Source: Pseudomonas sp. B20(2017)
Lineage (GTDB): Bacteria > Pseudomonadota > Gammaproteobacteria > Pseudomonadales > Pseudomonadaceae
Assembly: GCF_002113125.1 (NCBI RefSeq)
Contig: NZ_NEJP01000013.1
Coordinates: 62,001 to 126,000, forward strand
Length of the DNA stretch: 64,000 nt
Reading direction: 5' to 3'
In this document: one piece after another, positions 26,763 through 37,000 of the stretch
How positions within the stretch are numbered: position 1 is the first letter of the stretch
How the letters are laid out: each line of letters begins with the position of its first letter
Notes under the pieces: generated by a model
What the model saw: the letters and a program-made list of their open reading frames with translations, nothing else
What the model was told of the DNA's origin: nothing
Database searches by the model: none
Made by a program: the position numbers and the translations under genes

Positions 26763-28650
26763 CACGGGCCGTAGCCTCCGCACTGATAGGGCTGGCGTAT
26801 TCGGCTTTCAACCGTCCGTCCTGATCCAGCAGCCAGGCATCCATGACCTGCCGCACCACCGGTGCCGCGACGCCGGAACCGGACTCACCGTTCTCGACCA
26901 TCACCGACACCACGATTTTCGGGTCATCCGCCGGCGCGAAACCGACGAACAGGGCGTGGTCGCGGTGGCGCTCCTGGACCTTGGAGCGGTCGTATTTCTC
27001 ACCCTGCTTGATCGCCACGACCTGGGCCGTACCCGACTTGCCGGCGATCCGGTATTGCGCGCCGATCGAGGCCTTGCGCGCGGTGCCTCGGGCACCGTGC
27101 ATCACCTGCTGCATGCCGTGGTTGACCTTGTTCCAGTCCGACGGGTCGCGCAGGATGATGTCCGGCATCGGATTTTCATCCTTCGGCTTCTCGCCTTCGA
27201 TGGTCTTGGCCAGATGCGGGCGATTCCATACGCCCTTGTTGGCCACCAGCGCCGTGGCCTGGGCCAGTTGCAGCGGGGTCGATTGCATGTAGCCCTGGCC
27301 GATCCCGAGAATCAGGGTTTCGCCGGGGAACCACGCCTGACGCCGGGTCGCGCGTTTCCACTCGCGGGACGGCATCAGGCCGGGGGATTCTTCGAACATG
27401 TCCAGCGAGACCTTCTGGCCGATGCCGAACTTGTTCATGTAGGCCGACAACCGGTCGATGCCCAGCTTGTGCGCCAGGTCATAGAAGTAGGTGTCGTTGG
27501 ACCGCATGATCGCCGTGTCGAGGTCGACGAAGCCGTCCCCGGTACGGTTCCAGTTGCGGTACTTGTGATCGTAGTTGGGCAGCATGTAATAGCCGGGGTC
27601 GAACACCCGGCTCGACGCCGTCACCACGCCCGCATCGAGACCGGCAATCGCCACAGCCGGCTTGATCGTCGAGCCCGGCGGGTACAGACCGCGCAGCACG
27701 CGGTTGAACAGCGGCCGGTCGATCGAATCGCGCAGCTCGGCGTATGCCTTGAAGCTGATGCCGGTGACGAACAGGTTCGGGTCGAAGCTCGGCTGGCTGA
27801 CCATCGCCAGCACTTCGCCGGTTTTCGGATCGAGCGCCACCACCGCGCCACGCCGACCGCCCAGCGCGGCCTCGGCGGCTTCCTGCAATTTGATGTCGAG
27901 GCTCAGGACGATGTCCTTGCCCGGCACCGGATCGGTACGCTTGAGCACGCGCAGGACACGGCCACGGGCGTTGGTCTCGACTTCTTCGTAACCCACCTGA
28001 CCGTGCAGCTCGGCCTCATAAAAGCGCTCGATGCCGGTCTTGCCGATGTGGTGGGTGCCGCTGTAGTTGACCGGATCGAGGGTCTTCAGCTCTTTCTCGT
28101 TGATCCGCCCCATGTAACCCACAGAGTGCGCGAAATGCGCGCCCTGCGGGTAGTGACGGACCAGTTGCGCGACCACTTCAACGCCCGGCAGGCGGAACTG
28201 GTTCACCGCGATCCGGGCGATCTGTTCTTCGGTCAGTTCGAACAGGATCGGCACCGGTTCGAACGGCCGACGGCCCTGGCGCATGCGCTTCTCGAAGATC
28301 ACCCGGTCTTCCGGCGTCAGTTCCAGCACCTCGACGATAACGTCGAGCACCTGCTGCCAGTCGCCGGAGCGCTCGCGGGTCATGCTCAGGCTGAAGCTCG
28401 GACGGTTGTCCGCCACCACCACGCCGTTGCGGTCGAAAATCAGGCCACGGGTCGGCGGGATCGGCTGAACGTGAACCCGGTTGTTTTCCGACAGGGTCGA
28501 GTGATAGTCGTACTGAATCACCTGCAGGTAATACAGCCGCGCAATCAGCACGCAGATCAGCGCCACCACCGCAATTGCGCCGAACACGACGCGACCACGC
28601 ACCAGACGGGCGTCTTTTTCGTGGTCCTTGATGCGGATCGGCTGAGACAT
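26755..28650 (-). CDS. mrdA: Penicillin-binding protein 2 (MrdA)
   Basis: The 631-residue class B PBP is the elongasome transpeptidase. One N-terminal transmembrane helix (about residues 20-42) is followed by the dimerisation domain. The transpeptidase domain contains SxxK in PGSTIKPAVA, SxN in SNDTYF and KSGT in AGKSGTAQVV. It sits directly upstream of rodA and 9 bp downstream of rlmH, in the order rlmH-mrdA-mrdB-sltB-rlpA. Confidence 0.97.
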   Translation of the reverse strand: MSQPIRIKDHEKDARLVRGRVVFGAIAVVALICVLIARLYYLQVIQYDYHSTLSENNRVHVQPIPPTRGLIFDRNGVVVADNRPSFSLSMTRERSGDWQQVLDVIVEVLELTPEDRVIFEKRMRQGRRPFEPVPILFELTEEQIARIAVNQFRLPGVEVVAQLVRHYPQGAHFAHSVGYMGRINEKELKTLDPVNYSGTHHIGKTGIERFYEAELHGQVGYEEVETNARGRVLRVLKRTDPVPGKDIVLSLDIKLQEAAEAALGGRRGAVVALDPKTGEVLAMVSQPSFDPNLFVTGISFKAYAELRDSIDRPLFNRVLRGLYPPGSTIKPAVAIAGLDAGVVTASSRVFDPGYYMLPNYDHKYRNWNRTGDGFVDLDTAIMRSNDTYFYDLAHKLGIDRLSAYMNKFGIGQKVSLDMFEESPGLMPSREWKRATRRQAWFPGETLILGIGQGYMQSTPLQLAQATALVANKGVWNRPHLAKTIEGEKPKDENPMPDIILRDPSDWNKVNHGMQQVMHGARGTARKASIGAQYRIAGKSGTAQVVAIKQGEKYDRSKVQERHRDHALFVGFAPADDPKIVVSVMVENGESGSGVAAPVVRQVMDAWLLDQDGRLKAEYASPISAEATARDE

Positions 28651-28659
28651 GAGGGCAGA

Positions 28660-29127
28660 TTACTTGTGGTAAGGGTGGCCGGACAGCACGGTCCAGGCAC
28701 GATACAACTGCTCGCCGATGAGGATCCGCACCAGCGGGTGCGGCAGCGTCAGCGGCGACAACGACCAGCGCTGATCCGCGCGGGCACAGACTTCCGGCGC
28801 CAGCCCTTCCGGGCCACCGACCATGAAGTTGACCGTGCGCGAGTCCAGGCGCCAGCGATCGAGCTCGACCGCCAGTTGCTCGGTGCTCCACGGCTTGCCA
28901 TGAACTTCGAGGGTGACGATCCGCTCGTTCGGCCCGACCTTGGCCAGCATGGCTTCGCCTTCCTGACGGATGAAGCGGGCCACGTCGGCGTTCTTGCCAC
29001 GGGTATTGAGCGGAATTTCCACCAGTTCCAGCGCCAGCTCGGACGGAAGACGCTTGGCATATTCATGCCAGCCTTCTTCCACCCACTTGGGCATGCGTGA
29101 ACCGACGGCGATCAGTCGCAGTCGCAC
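28660..29127 (-). CDS. rlmH: 23S rRNA (pseudouridine1915-N3)-methyltransferase RlmH
   Basis: The 155-residue SPOUT-type methyltransferase modifies pseudouridine 1915 of 23S rRNA. It begins MRLRLIAVGSRMPKWVEEGW and has the knot-forming SAM-site motifs FMVGGPEGLAPEV (about residues 100-112) and SPLTLPHPLVRILIGEQLYRA-type end, trimmed here. Its place between rsfS and mrdA is conserved. Confidence 0.96.
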   Translation of the reverse strand: MRLRLIAVGSRMPKWVEEGWHEYAKRLPSELALELVEIPLNTRGKNADVARFIRQEGEAMLAKVGPNERIVTLEVHGKPWSTEQLAVELDRWRLDSRTVNFMVGGPEGLAPEVCARADQRWSLSPLTLPHPLVRILIGEQLYRAWTVLSGHPYHK

Positions 29128-29136
29128 AGCAATCCC

Positions 29137-29631
29137 TTACAGCTGGTCTTTGTTGAGCTTGGTGAAGTGCTCGTGGGTGTTTTCCGGGCTGTGGTGCTTG
29201 GCGTCCGCCGCACGGCTTTGCTCGGCACCGGCCCACAGGCGCTCCAGGTCGTAGAACTGACGAGCCGAGGCGGTCATCATGTGAACGATCACCAGGTCCA
29301 GGTCCAGCAGCACCCAGTCGCTGTCGCCCTTGCCTTCTTCGCCCAGCGGCTTGGCGCCGTTCTTTTTGACCTCTTCGCGAACCTTGTCCAGCATCGCGTT
29401 GATCTGGCGGTTGGAAGTACCGGTGGCGATGATCATGTAGTCGGTGATGCTCTGCTTGTCGCGCACATCAATGATCTGGATGTCCTGGGCCTTGACGTCT
29501 TCCAGGGCTGCAACGGCCACCTTGACCAGCTCGTCGCCCTTCAGCGGTTCATTGGTGTTGACCGGCTCTGGCAGCGGGGCGCTCTTGAATGTGCCTTTGC
29601 GCTTTACTTTGGTTTGGTCTTTGTCAGTCAT
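29137..29631 (-). CDS. rsfS: Ribosomal silencing factor RsfS
   Basis: The 164-residue protein blocks ribosomal subunit joining by binding uL14 in starved cells. The RsfS core (about residues 35-140) contains ALEDVKAQDIQIIDVRDKQS, DYMIIATGTSNRQ and DSDWVLLDLDLVIVHMM. An N-terminal basic tail of about 30 residues and a C-terminal tail extend beyond the family core. Start 29631 was chosen over 29673 because it begins at the charged MTDKDQTKVK typical of pseudomonads. Confidence 0.94.
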   Translation of the reverse strand: MTDKDQTKVKRKGTFKSAPLPEPVNTNEPLKGDELVKVAVAALEDVKAQDIQIIDVRDKQSITDYMIIATGTSNRQINAMLDKVREEVKKNGAKPLGEEGKGDSDWVLLDLDLVIVHMMTASARQFYDLERLWAGAEQSRAADAKHHSPENTHEHFTKLNKDQL

Positions 29632-29703
29632 ATAAAACTCGTTTTGCTCATATATTCGGCGGCTTGGCGACACGTGGATTCGTATCAGTGAAGCACGCCT
29701 TGT

Positions 29704-30393
29704 TCAGTTCGACGCACGGTACAGACCGTGCGCATCGATGTAGGCCAGGACCGCGTCGGGCACCAGGAAACGTACCGACTTACCGCTGGCCAGCAGTTGA
29801 CGGATCTGGGTGGCGGAAACCGCGAGCGGTGTCTGCCAGACGAATGCAATCTGTCCGCTCGGCCCCTTCAGGGCCAGCGGGTCGCTCACCGAACGCGCTG
29901 CCAGCAGGTTGCGCAAGGCATCCGGCGGTTCGCTGTCGGCGTCCGGGCGCTGTAGCACCAGGATGTGGCAATGCTGGAGCAACTCTTCCCAGCGGTGCCA
30001 AGTGGGCAGGCCGCAAAATGCGTCCCAGCCCAGAAGCAGAAAAACCTGGGTCTCGGCGGCCATTTCGGCGCGCAGCGACTCCAGGGTATCGATGGTCCAG
30101 GACGGTTTGTCCCGCTGCAATTCGCGGGCGTCCACCACCAGCGGCGGCACACCGGCTACCGCACATTCAACCATTGCCAGCCGGTCCTGCGCCGACACTT
30201 GCGGCGTATCGCGGTGCGGCGGCCGGGCGCTGGGCATCATGCGCAGCTCATCGAGCACCAGCGCTTCGGCGACTTCCAGCGCGCCACGCAAATGGCCGAC
30301 GTGCACCGGATCGAACGTCCCGCCCAGTACGCCAATGCGCCGGGGACGGGATTTCTTGCCGGTTCTTGGCGCTTTCAGATCAAGGTCGGACAA
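29704..30393 (-). CDS. nadD: Nicotinate-nucleotide adenylyltransferase NadD
   Basis: This NAD-biosynthetic enzyme makes deamido-NAD from nicotinate mononucleotide and ATP. The nucleotidyltransferase motif GVLGGTFDPVHVGHLRG is present near residue 20 and the C-terminal VSATQIRQLL motif near 180. No ATG stands directly before the domain. A TTG at 30393, one base after the proA stop, gives 229 residues with a basic 20-residue N-terminal extension. Starts at 30426/30429 inside proA are possible but overlap it by over 30 bp. Confidence 0.9.
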   Translation of the reverse strand: MSDLDLKAPRTGKKSRPRRIGVLGGTFDPVHVGHLRGALEVAEALVLDELRMMPSARPPHRDTPQVSAQDRLAMVECAVAGVPPLVVDARELQRDKPSWTIDTLESLRAEMAAETQVFLLLGWDAFCGLPTWHRWEELLQHCHILVLQRPDADSEPPDALRNLLAARSVSDPLALKGPSGQIAFVWQTPLAVSATQIRQLLASGKSVRFLVPDAVLAYIDAHGLYRASN

Positions 30394-30394
30394 G

Positions 30395-31666
30395 TCAGAC
30401 CGTCGCCTGGCCGCGCAACTGGCCATCACCGACCACGATGTACTTCTCGCAGGTCAGTCCTTCGAGGCCCACCGGGCCACGGGCGTGCAGCTTATCAGTA
30501 GAAATGCCGATCTCGGCACCCAATCCGTATTCGAATCCGTCCGCGAAGCAGGTCGGGGTGTTGATCATCACCGACGCCGAGTCGACCTGAGCCACGAACT
30601 GCCGGGTGTCGGCGAGGTTTTCGCTGACGATCGAGTCGGTATGGTGGGAGCCGTAATGGTTGATGTGTTCGATGGCCTGATCCAGGCCATCCACCACGCG
30701 GATCGACAGAATTGGCGCCAGGTACTCGGTGCTCCAGTCTTCTTCGGTCGCAGCTACGGCCTCGATGATCGCCCGGGTGCGTTCGCAACCGCGCAGTTCG
30801 ACGCCCTTTTCGCGGAACTGCTTCGCCATCGGCGGCAGGAAATCCTTCGCAACACTTTGATCGACCAGCAAGGTCTCCATCGCACCGCAGATGCCATAGC
30901 GATAGGTCTTGGCATTGAAGGCGATGCGCTGGGCTTTCGGCAGGTCGGCGTGTTCGCTGACATAGACGTGGCAGATGCCGTCCAGGTGCTTGATCACCGG
31001 CACCCGGGCGTCACGGCTGATGCGTTCGATCAGGCCACGGCCACCGCGCGGTACGATCACATCGACGTACTCCGGCATGGTGATCAGCGCGCCAACAGCG
31101 GCACGGTCGGTGGTTTCCACCACTTGCACCACGGCAGCCGGCAGTTCGGCTTCGGCCAGACCGCGCTGGATGCAGGCGGCAATCGCGCGGTTGGAATGAA
31201 TCGCTTCGGAACCGCCGCGCAGGATGGTCGCGTTGCCAGACTTCAAGCACAGGCTCGCAGCGTCAATGGTCACGTTGGGACGGGATTCGTAGATGATCCC
31301 GATCACGCCCAGCGGCACGCGCATCTTGCCGACCTGAATGCCCGACGGACGGAAGCTCATATCACGGATAGCACCAACCGGATCCGGCAGCGCTGCGACC
31401 TGACGCAGGCCGACGATCATGCCGTCGATGCGCGCCGGGGTCAGTTCCAGACGTTCCAGCAGCGCCGGCTCCAGACCGTTGGCGCGACCGGCGGCCAGAT
31501 CCTGTTCATTGGCTGCCGCAAGCTCGACGCGGGCGGCGTCCAGGGCATTGGCGGCAGCCAGCAGGGCGCGGTTTTTCTGCGCGGTATTGGCACGGCCGAT
31601 GACGCGGGAAGCTTCGCGGGCGGCGCGACCCAATCGGGTCATGTAGTCAAGAACGGACTCAGTCAT
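30395..31666 (-). CDS. proA: Gamma-glutamyl phosphate reductase ProA
   Basis: The 423-residue NADPH enzyme makes glutamate-5-semialdehyde in proline synthesis. The aldehyde-dehydrogenase-type fold shows IYESRPNVTIDAASLCLKSG near residue 115, VPRGGRGLI near 195 and the catalytic-cysteine segment YGICGAMETLLVD near 275. ATG 31666 was preferred over 31687 because MTESVLDYM is the conserved beginning. proA and nadD are nearly contiguous here. Confidence 0.96.
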   Translation of the reverse strand: MTESVLDYMTRLGRAAREASRVIGRANTAQKNRALLAAANALDAARVELAAANEQDLAAGRANGLEPALLERLELTPARIDGMIVGLRQVAALPDPVGAIRDMSFRPSGIQVGKMRVPLGVIGIIYESRPNVTIDAASLCLKSGNATILRGGSEAIHSNRAIAACIQRGLAEAELPAAVVQVVETTDRAAVGALITMPEYVDVIVPRGGRGLIERISRDARVPVIKHLDGICHVYVSEHADLPKAQRIAFNAKTYRYGICGAMETLLVDQSVAKDFLPPMAKQFREKGVELRGCERTRAIIEAVAATEEDWSTEYLAPILSIRVVDGLDQAIEHINHYGSHHTDSIVSENLADTRQFVAQVDSASVMINTPTCFADGFEYGLGAEIGISTDKLHARGPVGLEGLTCEKYIVVGDGQLRGQATV

Positions 31667-31843
31667 GGTCTGCTGGGGTCTTGGCAAAGAGGAAAGCGGC
31701 AGATTATAGCTGTCGCGTCCCGGGACTAACAGCGGTGACGGGCGGATGGTCGAAATGGACTGCGATTTGCCGACGTTCAGCAGAGATTAAGCCGCGAATT
31801 GTTATCATCACGGCCTCCTCCGCCTGGATAAACCCTGTTTGCC

Positions 31844-32539
31844 ATGTCCAACCTGACCGTTCGCGCCACCTCCGCGCGCCAGCCTGTCGGCCTTGCGGAT
31901 GCCTTTTTCGACCGTGACGCCCAGACGCTAGCCCGTGATCTGCTCGGCAAAGTCATCCGCCACCGCGTTGGCGATTTGTGGCTGAGCGCCCGAATCATCG
32001 AAACCGAAGCGTATTACTGCGAGGAAAAAGGCAGCCATGCGTCCCTCGGCTACACAGAAAAGCGTAAGGCTTTGTTTCTGGATGGCGGCCACATCTATAT
32101 GTACTACGCCCGTGGTGGCGATTCGCTGAACTTCAGCGCGCAGGGTCCGGGCAATGCGGTGCTGATCAAATCGGCCTATCCATGGGTCGACGAGATCAGC
32201 GGCCCGGCCAGTCTGGCGCAGATGCTGTTGAACAACCCCGACGCCCAGGGCCGACCGCGCCCGTCGCAGAAACTCTGTGCCGGGCAGACGCTGCTGTGCA
32301 AGGCGCTGGGGCTGAAAGTGCCGGTGTGGGATGCCAAGCGCTTCGACCACGAAATCCTGCTGGTGGAAGACACCGGCCCTGCGCCAACTCATGTGATTCA
32401 GACCACCCGCCTGGGCATTCCCCATGGCCGTGACGAACACTTGATGTATCGCTTCGTCGATGCCGCTTATGCCCAGTGGTGCACGCGGAACCCGCTGCGC
32501 CGGGGTCAGGTCGAAGGTCGCGATTATTTTCTGCTGTGA
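31844..32539 (+). CDS. mpg: DNA-3-methyladenine glycosylase (AAG/MPG family)
   Basis: The 231-residue base-excision enzyme removes alkylated purines. The family is seen from LARDLLGKVIRH near residue 28, IIETEAYY near 49, MYYARGGDSLNFSAQG near 85 and GPGNAVLIKSA. The glutamate in the ETEAY motif corresponds to the general base. It opens rightward, divergently from proA. The following DedA-PAP2 gene starts 54 bp after its stop. Confidence 0.92.
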   Translation: MSNLTVRATSARQPVGLADAFFDRDAQTLARDLLGKVIRHRVGDLWLSARIIETEAYYCEEKGSHASLGYTEKRKALFLDGGHIYMYYARGGDSLNFSAQGPGNAVLIKSAYPWVDEISGPASLAQMLLNNPDAQGRPRPSQKLCAGQTLLCKALGLKVPVWDAKRFDHEILLVEDTGPAPTHVIQTTRLGIPHGRDEHLMYRFVDAAYAQWCTRNPLRRGQVEGRDYFLL

Positions 32540-32593
32540 ATGCACACCCTTCGGCTCGCCGATCAGGGACATCAATGAAATGGAGTGGTTTGT

Positions 32594-33910
32594 ATGGGCC
32601 CATGGCTCGATAGCGTGACCGGGTGGCTGGCCGCCAATCCGCAGTGGCTGGCGGCCGCCGTGCTCATTGTGGCGTTTGTGGAGTGTCTGGCAATTGCCGG
32701 CCTGATTGTTCCCGGAACGGTGTTGCTGTTTGCCGTGGCGGTGCTGGCCGGCAGCGGAGCGCTGTCGTTGAGTGAAACCCTGTTGCTGGGCTTCCTCGGC
32801 GGGATTCTCGGCGATGTGATTTCGTATTTCCTCGGTCGCCACTTCCACCAGAACATCCGGCGCCTGCCGGGTCTGCGCCATCACCCGGAATGGATGGCCG
32901 GTGCGGAAACCTATTTCCAGCGTTACGGCATCGCCAGCCTGCTGGTCGGGCGCTTCATCGGCCCGCTGCGGCCGATGCTGCCGATGGTCGCCGGCATGTG
33001 CGACATGCCCTTCCCGCGCTTCGCCGCTGTGAGTCTGCTGGCAGCGGCCGGCTGGAGCCTCGCGTACCTGCTTCCGGGCTGGGCCACCGGGGCAGCGATT
33101 CGTCTGCCGTTGCCGGAAGGCTTCTGGCTGCAGGCCGGGATTGTTGCCGGCAGCATCGCGGTGATGGTCGGCCTGAGCGCCAACAGCAGCCTGCGCCGTC
33201 ATCGCCGGGCGACCATCTGGATCAGCAGCATGAGCCTGTTGATCCTGATCGGCCTGTTCATCGGTTACCCGTACCTGACCGCCCTCGATCAGGGCGTCAT
33301 GACCCTGGTGCAGGAACACCGCAGCCCCGCGCTGGATGAGGTAGCGGTCGTTTTCACCCTGATCGGCGAATTCCGCAACATGCTGCTGTTCAGCGCTCTC
33401 CTCACAGCGCTGCTGTTGCTGTGCCGTCAGTGGCGACACGCTATCTTCGTAGGCGGCACCCTGCTCGTCACGGCATTGGCCAACACCGGGACCAAAATGT
33501 TCTTCGCCCGGGTACGCCCGGAAGTGCTGACCGATCCGCTCACCAGCTACAGCATGCCCAGCGGCCATGCATCCGGATCGTTTGCTCTGTTCCTGGCGCT
33601 TGCCGTACTAGCCGGACGCGGTCAGCCGCCGAGGCTGCGACTGACCTGGCTGTTGCTCGGCTGCATACCGGCGCTGGCAATTGCCCTGTCACGGGTCTAT
33701 CTGGGAGCGCACTGGCCAACCGATGTTCTGGCCGGAGCCATGCTCGCCGCCTGCGTCTGCGCAGCGGGCCTGTGGCTGAGTCAACGCCATGCCCCCCTTG
33801 GTGCGATGCCGCAGAAAGTCTGGTGGCTGATATTGCCGGCACTGGTCGCTCTGTTCGGTTTTTTTGTATTGCGACATTTGCCACACACCTTGTTGCGATA
33901 CGCCTATTAA
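32594..33910 (+). CDS. DedA-PAP2 fusion membrane protein (bifunctional flippase-like/phosphatase)
   Basis: The 438-residue membrane protein joins an N-terminal DedA/SNARE-associated domain (about residues 20-190) to a C-terminal PAP2 phosphatase (about 210-420). DedA marks are PGTVLLF, GDVISYFLGR and the ERYG/RF-type FQRYGIASLLVGRFIGPLRP. The PAP2 site is complete: KxxxxxxRP at K301 to P309, PSGH at 322-325 and SRx5Hx3D with H373 and D377. DedA proteins recycle undecaprenyl phosphate and PAP2 domains dephosphorylate its diphosphate, so a joint role in lipid-carrier recycling is inferred. ATG 32594 follows GGAG. Confidence 0.88.
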   Translation: MGPWLDSVTGWLAANPQWLAAAVLIVAFVECLAIAGLIVPGTVLLFAVAVLAGSGALSLSETLLLGFLGGILGDVISYFLGRHFHQNIRRLPGLRHHPEWMAGAETYFQRYGIASLLVGRFIGPLRPMLPMVAGMCDMPFPRFAAVSLLAAAGWSLAYLLPGWATGAAIRLPLPEGFWLQAGIVAGSIAVMVGLSANSSLRRHRRATIWISSMSLLILIGLFIGYPYLTALDQGVMTLVQEHRSPALDEVAVVFTLIGEFRNMLLFSALLTALLLLCRQWRHAIFVGGTLLVTALANTGTKMFFARVRPEVLTDPLTSYSMPSGHASGSFALFLALAVLAGRGQPPRLRLTWLLLGCIPALAIALSRVYLGAHWPTDVLAGAMLAACVCAAGLWLSQRHAPLGAMPQKVWWLILPALVALFGFFVLRHLPHTLLRYAY

Positions 33911-33923
33911 GCCTGCGGCCAAC

Positions 33924-33953
33924 GCTCACCGGTGCGCACGTCGTGCGGTGAGC
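33924..33953 (+). other. Hairpin downstream of the DedA-PAP2 gene
   Basis: GCTCACCG and CGGTGAGC form an 8-bp stem in the gap before the toxin-like locus. There is no T-run, so a terminator role is uncertain. Confidence 0.35.
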
Positions 33954-34050
33954 GCCGGTAAATATCTGGCAAAGCAAAAGCTCATGAACAAGTCCGTGCC
34001 CCATGCCACATTCCGGCAGCTGCACCACAAACGGACTTGTGAAAAGAGCA

Positions 34051-37000
34051 ATGACTTTGATGAATCAACCGAACAATCTTTCCCGGACTGACCGACCGTC
34101 AGCGCCGATCAAAATATCCGACCTGAACATCTCCCCGCAGACGCCCCTCCAACCCACGGGCCAAAAAACCGGGCTTGCAGACCTGGACACTCTGTTCGGC
34201 CCTTTGCGCATCGGTGAATTCAGTGTCAGTCGCCAGACGCTACAAGCCTTGGGCGGCCACATCGATGAGCAAGCCATTTCGACGTCCAACACCTACTTTT
34301 CCGAACCTGATCAATCGTTCATCGATGCGCTTGAGTTCGACACCGCGCAGGTGGAACAGCGCATGAGAGCCGCCCCTTCGCCGGAAAACCTGCAGATCCC
34401 GCCCCTTCTGTACGAAATCGTCACCCAACGCTCTCCCGAAGCGGCGCCGCTCATGCGCGAAATGCCCGCCGGTGAATTCGCTGAGGCCATGAACAAGATC
34501 AACCACTTGCTGAACGCCACCCAACGCCTGGACATTCGTCGAGACCCGTTGCCCGACCACTTGCCGGACTGGATCGACAAGGCCAAAAGCCGCGGAATGA
34601 GCAGCATGGGCGTCGGGATGCAGGCATATGGGCTCTACAGCGCGTACATCGGTGCGATCGACGCATTGAAGAAAGGCAACACCGGTGAGGCATTCGTCAA
34701 CGTTGGCGGGGGCGTCGCAGAAATAACTTCACTGGGGATCGACTACGCCCTGAGCAAAACCGGCGAGCAAATGATCCGCCAGGGTTCCATGGCCTTCGAA
34801 CAATTCGGCAAGACCTCCATGGGCAAATGGCTGTGTCGCGGGGCCGGATTGATCGCCAGCGTGCTGACGCTCCCCTTCGATATCCATACCGCCATCAAGT
34901 CCTTCAATGACGCTGCAAAGGTTCAAGGCAAGGCAGCACAGGATCTGTATGTCACTGGTGGATTGAGTGTATTCAGCGGTGCGCTGTCACTGGCTCTCGG
35001 CTGTGCAGCGTTGGCGGGCTTCCAGGCCGCAGGTCCGGTAGGGATTGCCGCCGCCGCAATCATGATCGTCGGGGCAAAAATCTATGGTGCCGTGCGTGCC
35101 GTCGACGACATCGACGATTACATAGAGCTGACGGTGAACGAACGCTGGCGTGCCGGCTGGTTTGCGTTCACCGGTCAGGACCAGGACAAGGCGCTGATGG
35201 ATCGCTACCTGGTTGCCAAGACCACTGCTGACTACGCCAAAGCTCTGAAAACCCGCAGCCTCAGCTGGCTGGACAATGAATTCAAAGAGAGCGTCGACGT
35301 GATCGTCAATGGCCGGTTCGAGGTCCGGCTGCAGCCCACTCGTTTCTCTTACTACGAGTGGACCAAGGGCGAGTCGCCGTACAAGGCCGAAAACCTGCCG
35401 GTTATCGTTGACACCGATGACGTTTACGACGCAAGGGGTGGTCTGCCTGCATCGGACTCCGTTCTTTCCAACGCCAAGAGCGATTCGACCAAGGGCACGC
35501 TCTGGAGTCTCGGCGGCGGCCATGACAACGTACAGGGCGTGCGGGATAAAGCCAATTTCTTCAGCTATGGCACGGGCCGAAAAGTGTTGCATGGCGGCGA
35601 CAAGGATGACTCCTTTATCTTTCAGTCAGCCTCAGAGGCACTTTCATACGATCCAATCAAGCCAAGCGAACTGTCGGGAGGGGACGGTATCGATCTGCTA
35701 TGGCTGCAGGGCACGCACAGGCATCTCGATCACATTCCCGACCCACCGCGCCATCTCGGTTATGACATTGACCTGAAGAAAGGCACGCTGATCTTGCGCC
35801 CCGCGAATCCGACGCTTGAACCTGTGCTGCACTCGACGCTCAAGTCCATCGAAAAGGTCGAGACGCTCGCCGGCGCGGCGAATCGCGTGACGGGTTCCGA
35901 CCGGGCGGACATCATTTCAGCCAACGGTGATGATCACATTGACGCAGGTGCGGGAGATGACCGGATTTCCGTTCGCGGCATCCACGGATCAGTCGTCGGG
36001 GGCCCCGGCAGCGACACCTATATTCTCGACCCGATGTGCCGTAGCGTGTCCATCACCGAAGACGGTGCAGAGCCGAGCACGGTCTATCTGGGTGTCACGC
36101 TTGAAGCCATCCAGCGCTGGTACTTGCGCGATGATGCGCTGGTGATCGAATCGCTGCGCGATGATTCGCCCGGAACGCCGCGACGGGAACTGGTGCTTGA
36201 AGGGGTCTACCGGACCGTCGGTCGCAAACGCTCGCTGCACAATGACAAATGGGTGTTCATTACCCAGGACGGTTTCCACCTGAAACCGATATGGCCTGCC
36301 AACATCGTGGGAACCGGCGAGCTGACGCTCAGCGTCTCTGTCCTGACAGCCGGCATGAGCAGGACTCCCCCGATCCCGGTCAATGACTATCCCTGCAGGA
36401 TTTCGAAAAGCGCACATTCGTCCTACTTCATTTCCCGCCGGATCCGTCATTCGACGCTGATAGCCACGCAAAACGGAGTGCCCGCCTCCAGTACGATCTA
36501 CGTTGAACATGACAGCACCGAAATCAGCGAAGTCAGGGCCATTTACACAGTTTCAAAAACCGAGACAGATGCATTCACGTTTCTTGGCTACACGGACGTC
36601 CACTTCACCCTCACGTTCACTCACCCGCCAGGCCTGCTTTCATTTCACGGGGTCATTAAAGAACGGCCCGGCAAGAAAACCGACAGGGGGGGCGGCATCA
36701 TGGCCTCCGGCTGGACGGTAACTCATCCGATCGTTCTGGTAATGCGCGACGGTGTTTCCTACCACCTCGATTTTCCACGCAACTCGTATATCGATGATGC
36801 AAAAAAGGCCGGCTATACCGTTATTCAAAGCCGAGCCTCGCTGCGCGAGCGTGCAGGACGATACACATTCCTCAAGCCCGGCATCACGAAGCGCACCCTT
36901 AAGGCAACTCCCCAGCGAGTCGACTTTCAGGCTGACCAGCACAACACCAGCTACTGGCTGGAGGGGCGATCCGCGACCTATGAGCTGTATCCCGCCAGAG

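Noticed and set aside
26521..29100. 859-codon open frame on the plus strand opposite rodA-mrdA-rlmH
   Set aside because: Typical GC-rich antisense shadow; the minus strand encodes intact, well-known proteins across the whole stretch.
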